Of a DNA stretch of 64,000 bases, positions 26,297-35,700 are shown piece by piece. The position numbers and the translations under genes are program-made. The DNA is from Prevotella vespertina (GTDB taxonomy: Bacteria; Bacteroidota; Bacteroidia; Bacteroidales; Bacteroidaceae), in contig NZ_VVIQ01000003.1 of assembly GCF_009728485.1 (NCBI RefSeq), forward strand, positions 62,001 to 126,000, given 5' to 3'. The notes under the pieces were generated by a model that worked only from the letters and a program-made list of their open reading frames with translations, did no database searches and was not told the DNA's origin. The first letter of the stretch is position 1. Each line of letters opens with the position of its first letter.

Positions 26297-26495
26297 TCTT
26301 TATAAGTATTATTATATATACTATTCAACAAACCCCAACAAGGGTGTATCCTCTCCTGCGAAAGGTCTACACATAATCTCTTTAAGACATGAACAGAATA
26401 GAAGTAAATATGACAATCTAATGATTCTTTTAAATTTATCTAAAAGTCGTATTTTAAGGATAGAGACTATTTAATTTCCTTCTTAGACTCTCAGT

Positions 26496-26690
26496 GAATG
26501 AGACTCACAGTTTCATCCTATGAAACCCACCGTTTCACCCTATGGAACGCTGTGTTTCATTGCTTGAAACTCTATGGACATTCGTTAATGGTAAGTACAT
26601 ACCTAAGACTGGTGCAAAGTTGTATGGCTTTTCCTTCTATCTTTGGTTTTTCTAACACGAGAGGTAATACATGGATTCCATTCTATTTAA
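26496..26690 (+). repeat. Promoter-carrying direct repeat, right copy
   Basis: This 195-bp copy of 11573-11789 contains three palindrome units, the -7 box TATCTTTG at 26638-26645, the ribosome binding site and ATGGATTCCATTCTATTTAA. It lies near the right end of the island, as the other copy lies near the left end. Confidence 0.9.
26510..26570. repeat. 22-bp period array D (three GTTTCATCCTATGAAAC-type units)
   Basis: Units start at 26510, 26532 and 26554. It is the same array as at 11587-11669 minus the second unit. Confidence 0.9.
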
Positions 26691-26736
26691 GATAGTATTA
26701 TTAAACAAAAAAGTAAATTTAAAAACACCTTTGATC

Positions 26737-27222
26737 ATGTCTTTAAAGAATATAAAAAGAATTATTAATTATTGCGTGTTGATTATAGGGATTGGTGTGT
26801 GGGGGGCATGTAATTCTAAAACTCAACATGTTTTAGTCCCTGTAGATAATGTCAGATCTTATAAACTAAGCGAGAATCATGACACAACAACTATTATCGA
26901 AGAAAGAAAAGAAGACTCTCAAGAAGTAATTAAATTTTATCAAGAGGGTCGTGAGGTCTTTACTTCCAGCTATGGTGGACATAAAGAATTACTGATGTCC
27001 ACAACCGAGATGTTGGATACCATATATTCTGGAGACACTTATTATAGGGAGCATCGGATTCAGATAAAAAAAGAAAATTCCAATCTGTTTTCTACATCTA
27101 TATACCATATTGATGTAAAACCTGTATTGGTCTTAACGATTTATTATGACCATTCATATAATATAAAAGCTATTCGTAATTGGTTAGTATATACAACTTA
27201 CAAATCGGAACATGCCGAATGA
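26737..27222 (+). CDS. Orphan lipoprotein, island gene
   Basis: From ATG 26737 the product has 161 residues with a lipoprotein signal peptide (IIGIGVWGAC). An upstream ATG at 26671, inside the promoter repeat, is in frame and adds 22 residues, which would bury the signal peptide; the later start is more likely. The mature domain is charged and strand-rich with no recognised family. It has no toxin gene directly upstream and may be an orphan immunity protein. It is the last gene inside the island. Confidence 0.55.
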   Translation: MSLKNIKRIINYCVLIIGIGVWGACNSKTQHVLVPVDNVRSYKLSENHDTTTIIEERKEDSQEVIKFYQEGREVFTSSYGGHKELLMSTTEMLDTIYSGDTYYREHRIQIKKENSNLFSTSIYHIDVKPVLVLTIYYDHSYNIKAIRNWLVYTTYKSEHAE

Positions 27223-27276
27223 TTGACTTTTCCTGATTTGGCTAGACTCTTTTTTATTATATTAGCTGAATAAATA
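27221..27276 (-). repeat. Right arm of 56-bp inverted repeat bounding the RHS island
   Basis: It is the reverse complement of 10128-10183 at 50 of 56 positions. It starts at the very end of the last island gene and stops about 110 bp before the conserved AAA+ regulator gene. Confidence 0.85.
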
Positions 27277-27383
27277 GAGTGCCTCATACAAGTTAGTAAA
27301 GCCTAAAAGCCAGCTGAAAGGAGTTGTTAAAGTCTGCCAATATTGCAGCTTATTCAAATTAAATAGGTAATTTTGTCAGTCGA

Positions 27384-28631
27384 ATGAATACAAGAGAATT
27401 ACAACAAACCAAGCAGAGATATAACATCGTAGGTAACAGCGATGGGCTGAATCACGCCTTAGACGTAGCACTTCAAGTTGCGCCTACGGATTTGTCTGTA
27501 CTGATTATCGGTGAGAGTGGTGTCGGTAAGGAGATTATCCCACGCGTAATTCACGATAACTCACCACGTAGAAGGGAGAAATACTTCGCAATTAACTGTG
27601 GTTCTATCCCTGAAGGAACTATCGATAGCGAACTCTTTGGTCACGAGAAAGGCTCTTTTACGGGTGCTATCGGTGAGAGCGAGGGATATTTCGGTATAGC
27701 TAATAAGGGTACGATCTTCCTTGATGAGGTGGGCGAATTGCCTATCGCAACACAAGCACGACTGTTGCGTGTGCTGGAGACGGGAGAATATATACGTGTG
27801 GGCGGACAGGAGATTCGTAAGACAGACGTGCGCATTGTTGCCGCAACGAATGTCAATATGCGTAAGGCGATCAGCGAAGGTAAGTTCAGAGAGGACTTGT
27901 TTTACCGCTTAAATACGATTCCTATTCAGATGCCACCACTTAGAGAACGTGGGGAAGATATTATCTTGCTCTTCCGTCTGTTCGCTATGCAAATGGCGGA
28001 GAAGTATCGCCTTCCGAAGATTACTCTGAATGAGGAGGCACGCCAAATAATGCTACAATACAAGTGGCCGGGTAATGTTCGGCAGTTGAAGAACATTACG
28101 GAACAGATGTCTGTGCTGAGTGAGAAGCGGGAGATTGACGCAGAGACCTTGCTCCACTTCATTCCCCGAGATCAGGATAGTACGCAGTTGGCAACTATTC
28201 CAAACGGCAACGGTTCGCCGAGTTATGAGAGCGAACGAGAGATATTGTATAAGATTCTATACGAGCTAAGGGGCAACGTGAGTGACTTGCGTCGTGACCT
28301 TAACAATGTTAGGAAGCAGTTAGAAGAGAGTAGACAACTCAATGGTGCAAGTGGGTTCCAACCAGCACCTATAGCAACACCCAATCTACCTACTGCTCCT
28401 GACAAACAGCCTATTCAGACCCCGTTACAACAAGTTGAGGATGCGGTAGCAGAGGAAATATCAGAGCCAGAGACACTCAATCTTAACGATATTGGAAAGC
28501 AATTAGTGGAGAAAGCACTAGAGCGCAATCATGGGAATAGGAAGAAGGCAGCACAAGAGCTCGGTATCAGTGACCGCACACTCTATCGCCGTATCAAACA
28601 GTATGGATTGGATAAAGATTCTATAGAATAA
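27384..28631 (+). CDS. Sigma-54-type AAA+ transcription activator without a sensor domain
   Basis: A 415-residue protein. The AAA+ domain (about residues 15-250) has Walker A GESGVGKE, the sigma-54 contact loop GSFTGA, Walker B GTIFLDEVGE and the arginine-finger region. There is no N-terminal receiver or PAS domain. A Pro/Gln-rich linker (about 310-350) leads to a C-terminal Fis-type helix-turn-helix, NRKKAAQELGISDRTLYRRI. It probably activates sigma-54 promoters. It heads a run with lptE, a TPR-like gene and secG, an order I associate with conserved Bacteroidota chromosome. Confidence 0.92.
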   Translation: MNTRELQQTKQRYNIVGNSDGLNHALDVALQVAPTDLSVLIIGESGVGKEIIPRVIHDNSPRRREKYFAINCGSIPEGTIDSELFGHEKGSFTGAIGESEGYFGIANKGTIFLDEVGELPIATQARLLRVLETGEYIRVGGQEIRKTDVRIVAATNVNMRKAISEGKFREDLFYRLNTIPIQMPPLRERGEDIILLFRLFAMQMAEKYRLPKITLNEEARQIMLQYKWPGNVRQLKNITEQMSVLSEKREIDAETLLHFIPRDQDSTQLATIPNGNGSPSYESEREILYKILYELRGNVSDLRRDLNNVRKQLEESRQLNGASGFQPAPIATPNLPTAPDKQPIQTPLQQVEDAVAEEISEPETLNLNDIGKQLVEKALERNHGNRKKAAQELGISDRTLYRRIKQYGLDKDSIE

Positions 28632-28659
28632 GAACCTCACAGAGCGATTCTAACATAAG

Positions 28660-29196
28660 ATGAATAATAGAAAGAGATTTAAGTCAATGCACCCAGCCAA
28701 ATGGGGATTTGCTATTATTTGCATACTTCTATTGGCGGCATGCAGTGTTTCCTATAAGTTTAATGGTGCAAGTATCAATTATGACAAAGTGCACACGATA
28801 CAGATAGCTGACTTCCCTATCAGATCTGCTTACGTATGGGGGCCAATGGGACCAATGTTCAACAATCAACTGAAGGATGTCTTTGCTAACCATACACGTT
28901 TGCAACAAGTAAAGCGGAATGGTGATATGAAGATAGAAGGCGAGATAACGCAGTACCAACAACGCAATAAGAGTGTGTCTAGCGAGGGTTACTCGGCTCA
29001 GACGGAACTTTCGATAACGGTGAATGTGCGCTTTACGAATAATACAAACCATAAGGAAGATTTCGAACGCCAGTTTACTGCAACGTCTAGTTACTCTACT
29101 ACGCAAAACCTAAACTCCGTACAAGAGAAGTTGGTTACGGATATGATAAAGGATTTAACTGACCAGATTTTCAATGCAACAGTAGCTAACTGGTAA
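28660..29196 (+). CDS. lptE: LptE-like LPS assembly lipoprotein
   Basis: A 178-residue lipoprotein (signal peptide ending LLLAAC near residue 27). The mature start SVSYKFNGASINY and the end IFNATVANW are typical of the Bacteroidota LptE family. LptE plugs the LptD outer-membrane translocon that delivers lipopolysaccharide to the cell surface. It begins 28 bp after the AAA+ regulator gene and is likely co-transcribed with it. Confidence 0.88.
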   Translation: MNNRKRFKSMHPAKWGFAIICILLLAACSVSYKFNGASINYDKVHTIQIADFPIRSAYVWGPMGPMFNNQLKDVFANHTRLQQVKRNGDMKIEGEITQYQQRNKSVSSEGYSAQTELSITVNVRFTNNTNHKEDFERQFTATSSYSTTQNLNSVQEKLVTDMIKDLTDQIFNATVANW

Positions 29197-29246
29197 TCCG
29201 AAAAAACGCTATTCACGAATAATCATCGTCTATCACACATCAACCA

Positions 29247-30020
29247 ATGGATATTGCCAACCTCATTAAACATCCAGAGAAACTGAACAAGGAGACCTTA
29301 TACAACCTTAGGAGTCTGCTTGCGCTATATCCTTACTATCAGCCAGCACGCATCCTTCTGTTGCAGAATCTCTTCTTAATGCATGACCCTACGTTTGATG
29401 ATGAATTGCGGCGGGCAGCTGTCTATATCTCCGATTGTCGCATACTCTTTAACCTTGTTGAGGGTATTCACTATCAACTGGCAACGCAAGAGAAGCAGGC
29501 AGAAACTAATCAGAAAACTATTTCTGACGACAAGCAACCTACACAACAAGCAGAAGAAGATCGTACTCGCTCGCTCATTGACTCCTTCCTTGATCAGATT
29601 CCAGAAGATAATAGCGAAGAAACGGCAACACCTCATCGAAAGCCAACACCTGCTGATGCTACTGTTGATTACGTAGCTTACTTACTTGAAAGCGAAAGTG
29701 AGCAGAAGCAAGATCGAACGCCGCAGCTGAAAGGACAAGAGCTAATTGATGACTTCATCAATAACGAGGGTGGTAAAATTACCCTACAAGAGGAAACAGA
29801 ATACGAACCCGAGGATAACAACGATGATGAAGCGGCTGAAACAGAGGATACTGGTTACTTCACCGAGACTTTGGCACGTATATACATCAAACAGGGTAGA
29901 TATTCCAAGGCACTGGAAATTATTAAGCGATTAAATTTGGTATATCCGAAAAAAAATCGTTACTTTGCAGATCAAATACGTTTCTTAGAGAAATTGATAA
30001 TAAATAACAATATTAAATAA
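29247..30020 (+). CDS. Conserved hypothetical protein with C-terminal TPR-like region
   Basis: A 257-residue cytoplasmic protein. The N terminus (about 1-80) is helical with LYPYYQPARILLLQ; the centre (80-200) is acidic and low in complexity; the end, FTETLARIYIKQGRYSKALEIIKRLNLVYPKK, is a clear tetratricopeptide helix pair. It lies between lptE and secG with gaps of 50 and 9 bp, an operon position. A scaffold role in envelope biogenesis is possible but not shown. Confidence 0.75.
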   Translation: MDIANLIKHPEKLNKETLYNLRSLLALYPYYQPARILLLQNLFLMHDPTFDDELRRAAVYISDCRILFNLVEGIHYQLATQEKQAETNQKTISDDKQPTQQAEEDRTRSLIDSFLDQIPEDNSEETATPHRKPTPADATVDYVAYLLESESEQKQDRTPQLKGQELIDDFINNEGGKITLQEETEYEPEDNNDDEAAETEDTGYFTETLARIYIKQGRYSKALEIIKRLNLVYPKKNRYFADQIRFLEKLIINNNIK

Positions 30021-30029
30021 GACAAGAAA

Positions 30030-30413
30030 ATGTACACGTTATTCGTAATCCTTATTGTGATTGCTGCTCTCTTGATGATAGGAGTTGTCTTGATTCAAGA
30101 GTCAAAGGGAGGTGGTTTATCGTCTAACTTCTCTTCATCTAATGCCATCATGGGAGTTCGCAAGACTACTGATTTCGTAGAGAAAGCTACATGGGGTTTG
30201 GCAATTGCAATGGTCGTTATCAGTATTGCAAGCGCATATGTTGCTCCAACAGCAAACACAGATGAGAGCGTTATAGAGAAGGCTGCAACGGGCAATAACG
30301 CAACAAATCCTAACAACTTACCTAACTTTGGCGCAAGTCAGCAAAAGCAAGCTACCCCAGCACAAGGTGCGCAGGGCAACGCTCCACAGGCTTCAGCTGC
30401 GCCTGCTAAGTAA
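30030..30413 (+). CDS. secG: Preprotein translocase subunit SecG
   Basis: A 127-residue protein with a hydrophobic helix at about residues 3-23, the SecG signature VVLIQESKGGGLSSNFS and a second helix at about 53-70. The C-terminal tail is rich in Ala, Gln and Pro, as in other Bacteroidota SecG. It is part of the SecYEG inner-membrane channel. It follows the TPR-like gene by 9 bp. Confidence 0.93.
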   Translation: MYTLFVILIVIAALLMIGVVLIQESKGGGLSSNFSSSNAIMGVRKTTDFVEKATWGLAIAMVVISIASAYVAPTANTDESVIEKAATGNNATNPNNLPNFGASQQKQATPAQGAQGNAPQASAAPAK

Positions 30414-30442
30414 GGAATTATATTAAAAAAGTACGGGAAATA

Positions 30443-30474
30443 TTTGGTCAGTTCAAATAAAAGCCGTACTTTTG
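30443..30474 (+). promoter_or_regulatory. Promoter of tRNA-His
   Basis: TTTG at 30443-30446 and TACTTTTG at 30467-30474 are 20 bp apart, a full match to the Bacteroidota TTTG-N19-21-TAnnTTTG promoter. AAAAGTACGG/CCGTACTTTT (about 30428-30473) forms a hairpin around the spacer that may also terminate secG. Confidence 0.75.
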
Positions 30475-30501
30475 CACACGCTAAAGAGAAATAGCCAACA
30501 C

Positions 30502-30576
30502 GGTGGATGTAGTTCAGTTGGTTAGAGCGTCAGATTGTGGTTCTGAATGTCGTGGGTTCGAGTCCCACCCTCCACC
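30502..30576 (+). tRNA. tRNA-His (GTG)
   Basis: A 75-nt cloverleaf including the extra 5' G of histidine tRNAs (position -1) paired to C73. The anticodon GTG lies in CAGATTGTGGTTCTG, and the T arm is GTGGGTTCGAGTCCCAC. One mismatch is seen in the acceptor stem (position 6 with 67). CCA is not encoded. Confidence 0.95.
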
Positions 30577-30580
30577 CTTA

Positions 30581-30616
30581 AAAACGGAAGACTTTATATA
30601 AGGTCTTCCGTTTTTC
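30581..30616 (+). terminator. Intrinsic terminator of tRNA-His
   Basis: AACGGAAGAC at about 30583 pairs with GTCTTCCGTT at about 30603, followed by TTTTT. Confidence 0.85.
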
Positions 30617-30899
30617 GTTATAGTCTATTGAATAAGGGGAGCTAGAAAAGCGAATAGGAAGAAATAGGACGACTGATAACGGAAGCTAGGGCTGACTAAT
30701 AAGGAAAATCGGAAGAATGGATGAGGGGTTGCTGATAATGCGCAGATAAGACTACTATAAAGGCTTAATCCCCATCCGAATAGCTCTATAAGACGTGAAG
30801 AGCAATGTGACAATAGTATCTACGGCACTAATATAAGCCATGAAAAGGACTTACTCTTAGCAATAATCATCAGCTAACAGCCTCTACCCTCTTTCCACG

Positions 30900-30998
30900 G
30901 AATAAGTGAGATTCCACCTTGAGAATAAGTAGGAGGCTTCTTGAGAATAAATAAGATTCCACCTTGAGAATAAGTGAGAATTATCTTGAAACTAATAA
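30900..30998. repeat. 22-bp period array E (GAATAAGTGAGATTC-type units)
   Basis: Units start at 30900, 30923, 30945 and 30968, with a decayed fifth at about 30990. Spacing alternates 23 and 22. Each holds a GAAT...ATTC dyad or a relic of it. It runs in phase into array F. Confidence 0.75.
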
Positions 30999-31010
30999 GT
31001 TCAAATACAG

Positions 31011-31136
31011 ACACATGAGACCCATGTTTTTTAATACATACGTGTCAGCGTGATGACACATACGATTCAGCTCAATAACACGTATGTGTCAGTGGCGTTA
31101 ACACATATGTGTCAGAACGCTTACTCGTATGTATCG
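31011..31136. repeat. 22-bp period array F (ACACATACGTGT-type units)
   Basis: Units start at 31011, 31034, 31056, 31078, 31101 and 31123. The best are near-perfect palindromes such as ACACGTATGTGT and ACACATATGTGT. The same palindrome family forms array H at 42005. The 30617-30899 stretch before arrays E and F shows nothing I can name. Confidence 0.85.
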
Positions 31137-31166
31137 ATTTTAGTAGATCATAAACAGCTATAATGC

Positions 31167-31210
31167 GAGAAAGCCGTGTTACGATTCATTACTCGTAGCA
31201 CGGCTTTCTC
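31167..31210 (-). terminator. Terminator hairpin of the susCD operon
   Basis: AGAAAGCCGTG at 31168-31178 pairs with CACGGCTTTCT at 31199-31209, 20 bp after the susD stop. Confidence 0.75.
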
Positions 31211-31229
31211 TATGAGGTATCAGGGGGAC

Positions 31230-32780
31230 TTAATCCCAATTAGGATTCTGCTTTAGAACTCCCTTTGAGAGATCGACTTCAGTCAATGGGATAGCCCACA
31301 GATAATCGCGATTAGGATTGAACTTACGCTGTTCTACAAGGAACTTCGTGCCGTCAGGGCGCATACCATAAACGGGTTTCTTCACGTCAGCCTCCGTCGT
31401 CTTATAGCTACGGGTATCGAACAAGTGTATGCCTTCAAAGGCAAACTCTAGGCGACGCTCAAGCCTAATTGCCGCACGCATCTCATCCTTTGTCATACCA
31501 GAAGCTAATGCTGGGAGATTCACGCTAGGGCGTTGACGAATAGCGTTCACCGCATCATAGACCTGGTTATCAGGTGAGGCAAGCTGCTCGTTACGCGCCT
31601 CAGCATAAGTGAGTAGCACCTCTGCATAGCGGATATAAATGAAGTTTGTCCAGTCGTAATTATTGATACCGTCGTTCTCTGGATTCATATATTTACGCAT
31701 ACAATAGCCCGTGCGTGTGTGGTTGCCATCACCAATACTATTCGTCGTGTACTCATGTCCTGCAATCATCGAACCATTCCATAGGATAGAGGCTGCTAAG
31801 CGGGGATCTCTGTGCTCAAACGGATGATTAGGGTCATAGAGTGGCGACTCTTGGATGGACTTTCCATCAGTGCAAGGATAGGCATCCACTAAGTCTTGCG
31901 TTGGCGACAAGGCTTCCCAACCACCCATTACAATAGGTGCAAAGAACAGTCCTATCATGCTTCCCTCGCTGGAGTTCTTAGGATTCGACAGGTATTCGCG
32001 GTCGAATATAATCTCGTTACAGTCCTCAGCAACAGGCTGGAAGAGGTTTGCATAATTGTTATATAAGCCATATACTCCCATGTCCATCACCTTCTTAGCG
32101 GCTTGCTCAGCCACGTCATACTTATGGGCATAGAGCGCCAATCGTGCTTTGAGCGCATAGCAAGCACCCGCACTAGGTTTGCCGTGATCGCTACTCTGAC
32201 GGATATCAGGCAATGCTGGTGCAGCCTTGTCAAGTAGACTTACAATGTAATTATAAGTAGCTTCTTCCGTAGCACGCTCTGGCATGGGTTCATTCAGTGA
32301 CAACGGGTGATCAAGGATAGGCACCCCTCCCATAAACTTCATCAATGTTGAATAGAAGAAGGCTTCTAGGAACTGCACTTCCCCCGTAAGTCTTGCCTTA
32401 TCAGCAGCCGCCATGGGCACATTATCTATATGTTGATAGAACACCAGACAGCGTCGGATACCCTCATAGGCAGCATCCCAAACCTGTTGGAAATGCCTAT
32501 TCGTTGACACCGCCGTACCAGCTGACAGCGATCCTTGCTCTGCTCCCACGTGCACAGGGACGGCATTATCAGTGTAACAATCCGTCATAATGGTGTGGTT
32601 CTCGGGGGCTACCAGATATAGATTTATACCAGTCACGTATTTCTCTGCCTCCGCTGGAGTCTTCCAGAAAGAGACATCCGAATATTTATCTTTAGGGTCA
32701 CGCTGCAAGAAACTATCATTACAAGAAGTAAAGAAAGACAGCGCAAACAAGCAAGCAGCAATACTATATTTTGTTCTCAT
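31230..32780 (-). CDS. SusD/RagB family nutrient-binding outer-membrane lipoprotein
   Basis: A 516-residue lipoprotein (signal peptide ending FFTSC near residue 20) with the SusD N-terminal segment NDSFLQRDPKDKYSD, a TPR-like helical core and the C-terminal RRLEFAFEGIHLFDTRSYK signature. SusD proteins cap a SusC transporter and bind glycans or peptides at the surface. It lies 12 bp after susC and uses the same transcript. No glycoside hydrolase or sensor is next to the pair, so the substrate cannot be inferred. Confidence 0.95.
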   Translation of the reverse strand: MRTKYSIAACLFALSFFTSCNDSFLQRDPKDKYSDVSFWKTPAEAEKYVTGINLYLVAPENHTIMTDCYTDNAVPVHVGAEQGSLSAGTAVSTNRHFQQVWDAAYEGIRRCLVFYQHIDNVPMAAADKARLTGEVQFLEAFFYSTLMKFMGGVPILDHPLSLNEPMPERATEEATYNYIVSLLDKAAPALPDIRQSSDHGKPSAGACYALKARLALYAHKYDVAEQAAKKVMDMGVYGLYNNYANLFQPVAEDCNEIIFDREYLSNPKNSSEGSMIGLFFAPIVMGGWEALSPTQDLVDAYPCTDGKSIQESPLYDPNHPFEHRDPRLAASILWNGSMIAGHEYTTNSIGDGNHTRTGYCMRKYMNPENDGINNYDWTNFIYIRYAEVLLTYAEARNEQLASPDNQVYDAVNAIRQRPSVNLPALASGMTKDEMRAAIRLERRLEFAFEGIHLFDTRSYKTTEADVKKPVYGMRPDGTKFLVEQRKFNPNRDYLWAIPLTEVDLSKGVLKQNPNWD

Positions 32781-32792
32781 GATTATAATCTT

Positions 32793-35700
32793 TTAGAATG
32801 TTATGTTAAGCCCTATAGTATAATTACGCGTCAATGGGTAGTAGCTACCAGAAACTAATTCTGGGTCTACACTATCGAAGCTAGAGATGGTAAAGAGGTT
32901 ATCTATGCTACCATAAATACGCATCCTACTAACTCCATACTTGCTCATTAGCTTTGCAGGGAGCGTATATCCGAGTTGGATATTGCGCATCTTCAAGTAA
33001 GAAGCATCCTGTACCCAGAAGCTCGAGATGAGCCTGTTCTTCTTGTCAGTCATAGATAGTCGTGGCATCGAAGCGTTAGGGTTATCCTCTATCCAACTAT
33101 CGAGGTACTTGTTTGTCACCTTACCACCATTATAGAAGGCATAGCGTATCTCGGGCACTGGTAAGCCTTTCACGTCGGCCGCACCTTGTAGCACTGCACT
33201 GAGATCGAAGCCCTTATACTGCAAGTTGATATTAATGCCATAGTTGATCTTAGGGAAGTATGAACCTAGAATCTTACGGTCGTTGCTGTCCACCTTATCG
33301 TCATCATTGAGATTACGATACTTCAAGTCACCTGGTACGGGATCGCCCATCGACTGCCTAACATGATTGGTTATCTCCTGTTGTGAACGGAATATTCCAT
33401 CGCACACATAGCCATAGTACGCCCAAAGTGGGTCACCTACTGACTGCCCTGGTACATCGCCTCCACTAAGGTCAACTATCTTATTATGCACATAACTGAA
33501 GTTTCCTGTTATAGAATAGACGAAGTCGCCGACATGATTGTTGTAACTCGTTTGAAGTTCGAAACCTGTGTTACGCACCTTACCAGCATTCTGCATAGGA
33601 GGATCAACGCCCAAGATACCAGGAACAGGGAGCTGCAAAAGAATATCACGAGTATCCTTACGGAACACATCCAACGTGAAGTTCAAGCGGTTACTGAAGA
33701 GAGTAGCGTCAATACCAAAGTTCCACTGCGCTGTCTTCTCCCATGTAATATTAGGGTTTGCCATACGTGATGAGATGGAGATACCCGACTGCAACTGGTC
33801 GTTGTAACTGTAATCGTAACCGTAACTGTAAGTGTTCTGGTAAGGATAATAGTTGACGGAACCATCAGAATTAACGGTCTCTTGATTACCAAGTAATCCC
33901 CATGACAGGCGCAACTTCAAGTTGTTAAGCCACGAGTGAGTAGACTGCATGAAAGCTTCTTCAGATACTCTCCAACCTAAAGAGAAGGATGGGAATGCAC
34001 CGAATCGCTTATTCTTTGGAAAGCGTGAAGTACCATCATAACGCAAGTTAGCCTCGAAGAGATACTTATCAGCATATACATAATTCAAGCGGCCAAAGGC
34101 TGAACGCAGTGCATACTCAACCTCATTACCATCTGTACTCTGCCCTTTTACTTCACCAGCACTCAACTGGCTGAGGCTATTGGGTAAGTTCTTGCGCATC
34201 GCATAGAGGTAACGTGTTTGCTGATAGATCTGAGATAAGCCTAGTAAACCACTAATGCTGTGCTTCCCGAAGGTCTTGTTATAATCGAGATAAGCCTGTA
34301 GGTTCGTCTCAAAATACTTGATATCGTACTCTGAGATATAGCTTTGTGTGGTCTTCACCAACGATTCGCCACCCGCATTGATACCATAGAATGGCATTGA
34401 CATACTATGTACGGGATTGTCAGAAAGGCTGAATGAAGAAGCGGCAATACCACGGAATTTCAAGCCATCAACTATGTCTACCGTCAATCCAAGATTACCT
34501 TGAACACTCGTCACAACGTTTGTACTCGTTCCACCCATTCGAGCGGAAGCAACCGAGTTATGCTCGTTTTTGAAGAGAGGATAGTGCCCATTTGCATATT
34601 GGATGGCTGTTGTAGGCGCCTCTCTAAAGGCATAATGCATCAAGTTGCTCACCCCTTCTGCAGGAGATGTTTGCTTACTACGATAGAGCGAGAGATTCGT
34701 TGACAACTTAACACGCTTATTTATTTGTGCATCAAGGTTGGTTAAGATATTAAACTTCTTGTAGTTTGTGTTATAAATCAAGCCATCCTTATCAAAATAG
34801 TTCATCGCCAAAGAGTAGACAACGCGGTCACCTCCGCCCTTTATACCCACGTGATGGTTATGGAAGAAGCCCTTTTCACTTAGCAAAGCACCCAACCAAT
34901 CAGAGTTTGGATAGCGGTCGGGATCGCTACCATCTTTGAACTTCTGTAGGGCAGAATCACTATAAGGTGCGGCTTGCCCATCATTCTTATAAGCAAGATT
35001 CATCAGTTTCGCATAGTCATAAGAACCAACATATTTAGGCATACGAGTGGCTTGTTGCCAACCAACATAGCCATCATAAGTGACGGTTGTACGCCCTTTC
35101 TGTCCGTGTTTCGTTGTAATGAGGACTACACCATTAGCTGCTCGAACGCCATAGATGGCAGAGGCTGCAGCATCTTTCAATACCGATATATTCTCTATAT
35201 CGTTAGGGTTTACAGCACTCAAACTGGACTCTACTCCATCGACTATTACCATAGCACTGGAGTTACCCATGGTGCCTAATCCACGTACACGAAGGATTCC
35301 TTGGTCAGCACCTGGCATACTGGAGTTCTGAATAATAGTAACGCCAGGCATGAGACCTGTCAACATGTTCGATACGTCACTACCCGTACGATTCACCAAC
35401 TTATCGGCTGATACGGTCGCTATAGAGCCCGTTAAGTTTACCTTCTTTTGAGTTCCATAGCCAACAACAACCACATCATCTAGCACTTTATTATCAGCTT
35501 CTAGCGTGATGGAATAGTCTGCTTTGCCCGCTTTCACTACGAAGGTCTTAGACTGGAAGCCCACATAACTCACGACTAATTCGGTTCCATCCGTCGCATC
35601 TATCGTAAACTTACCATCCACATCAGTGACAGCTCCACTGCGTTCGCCCTTCTTCACGACGTAAGCTCCTATAATGGCTTCACCATTATTGTCCATCACC

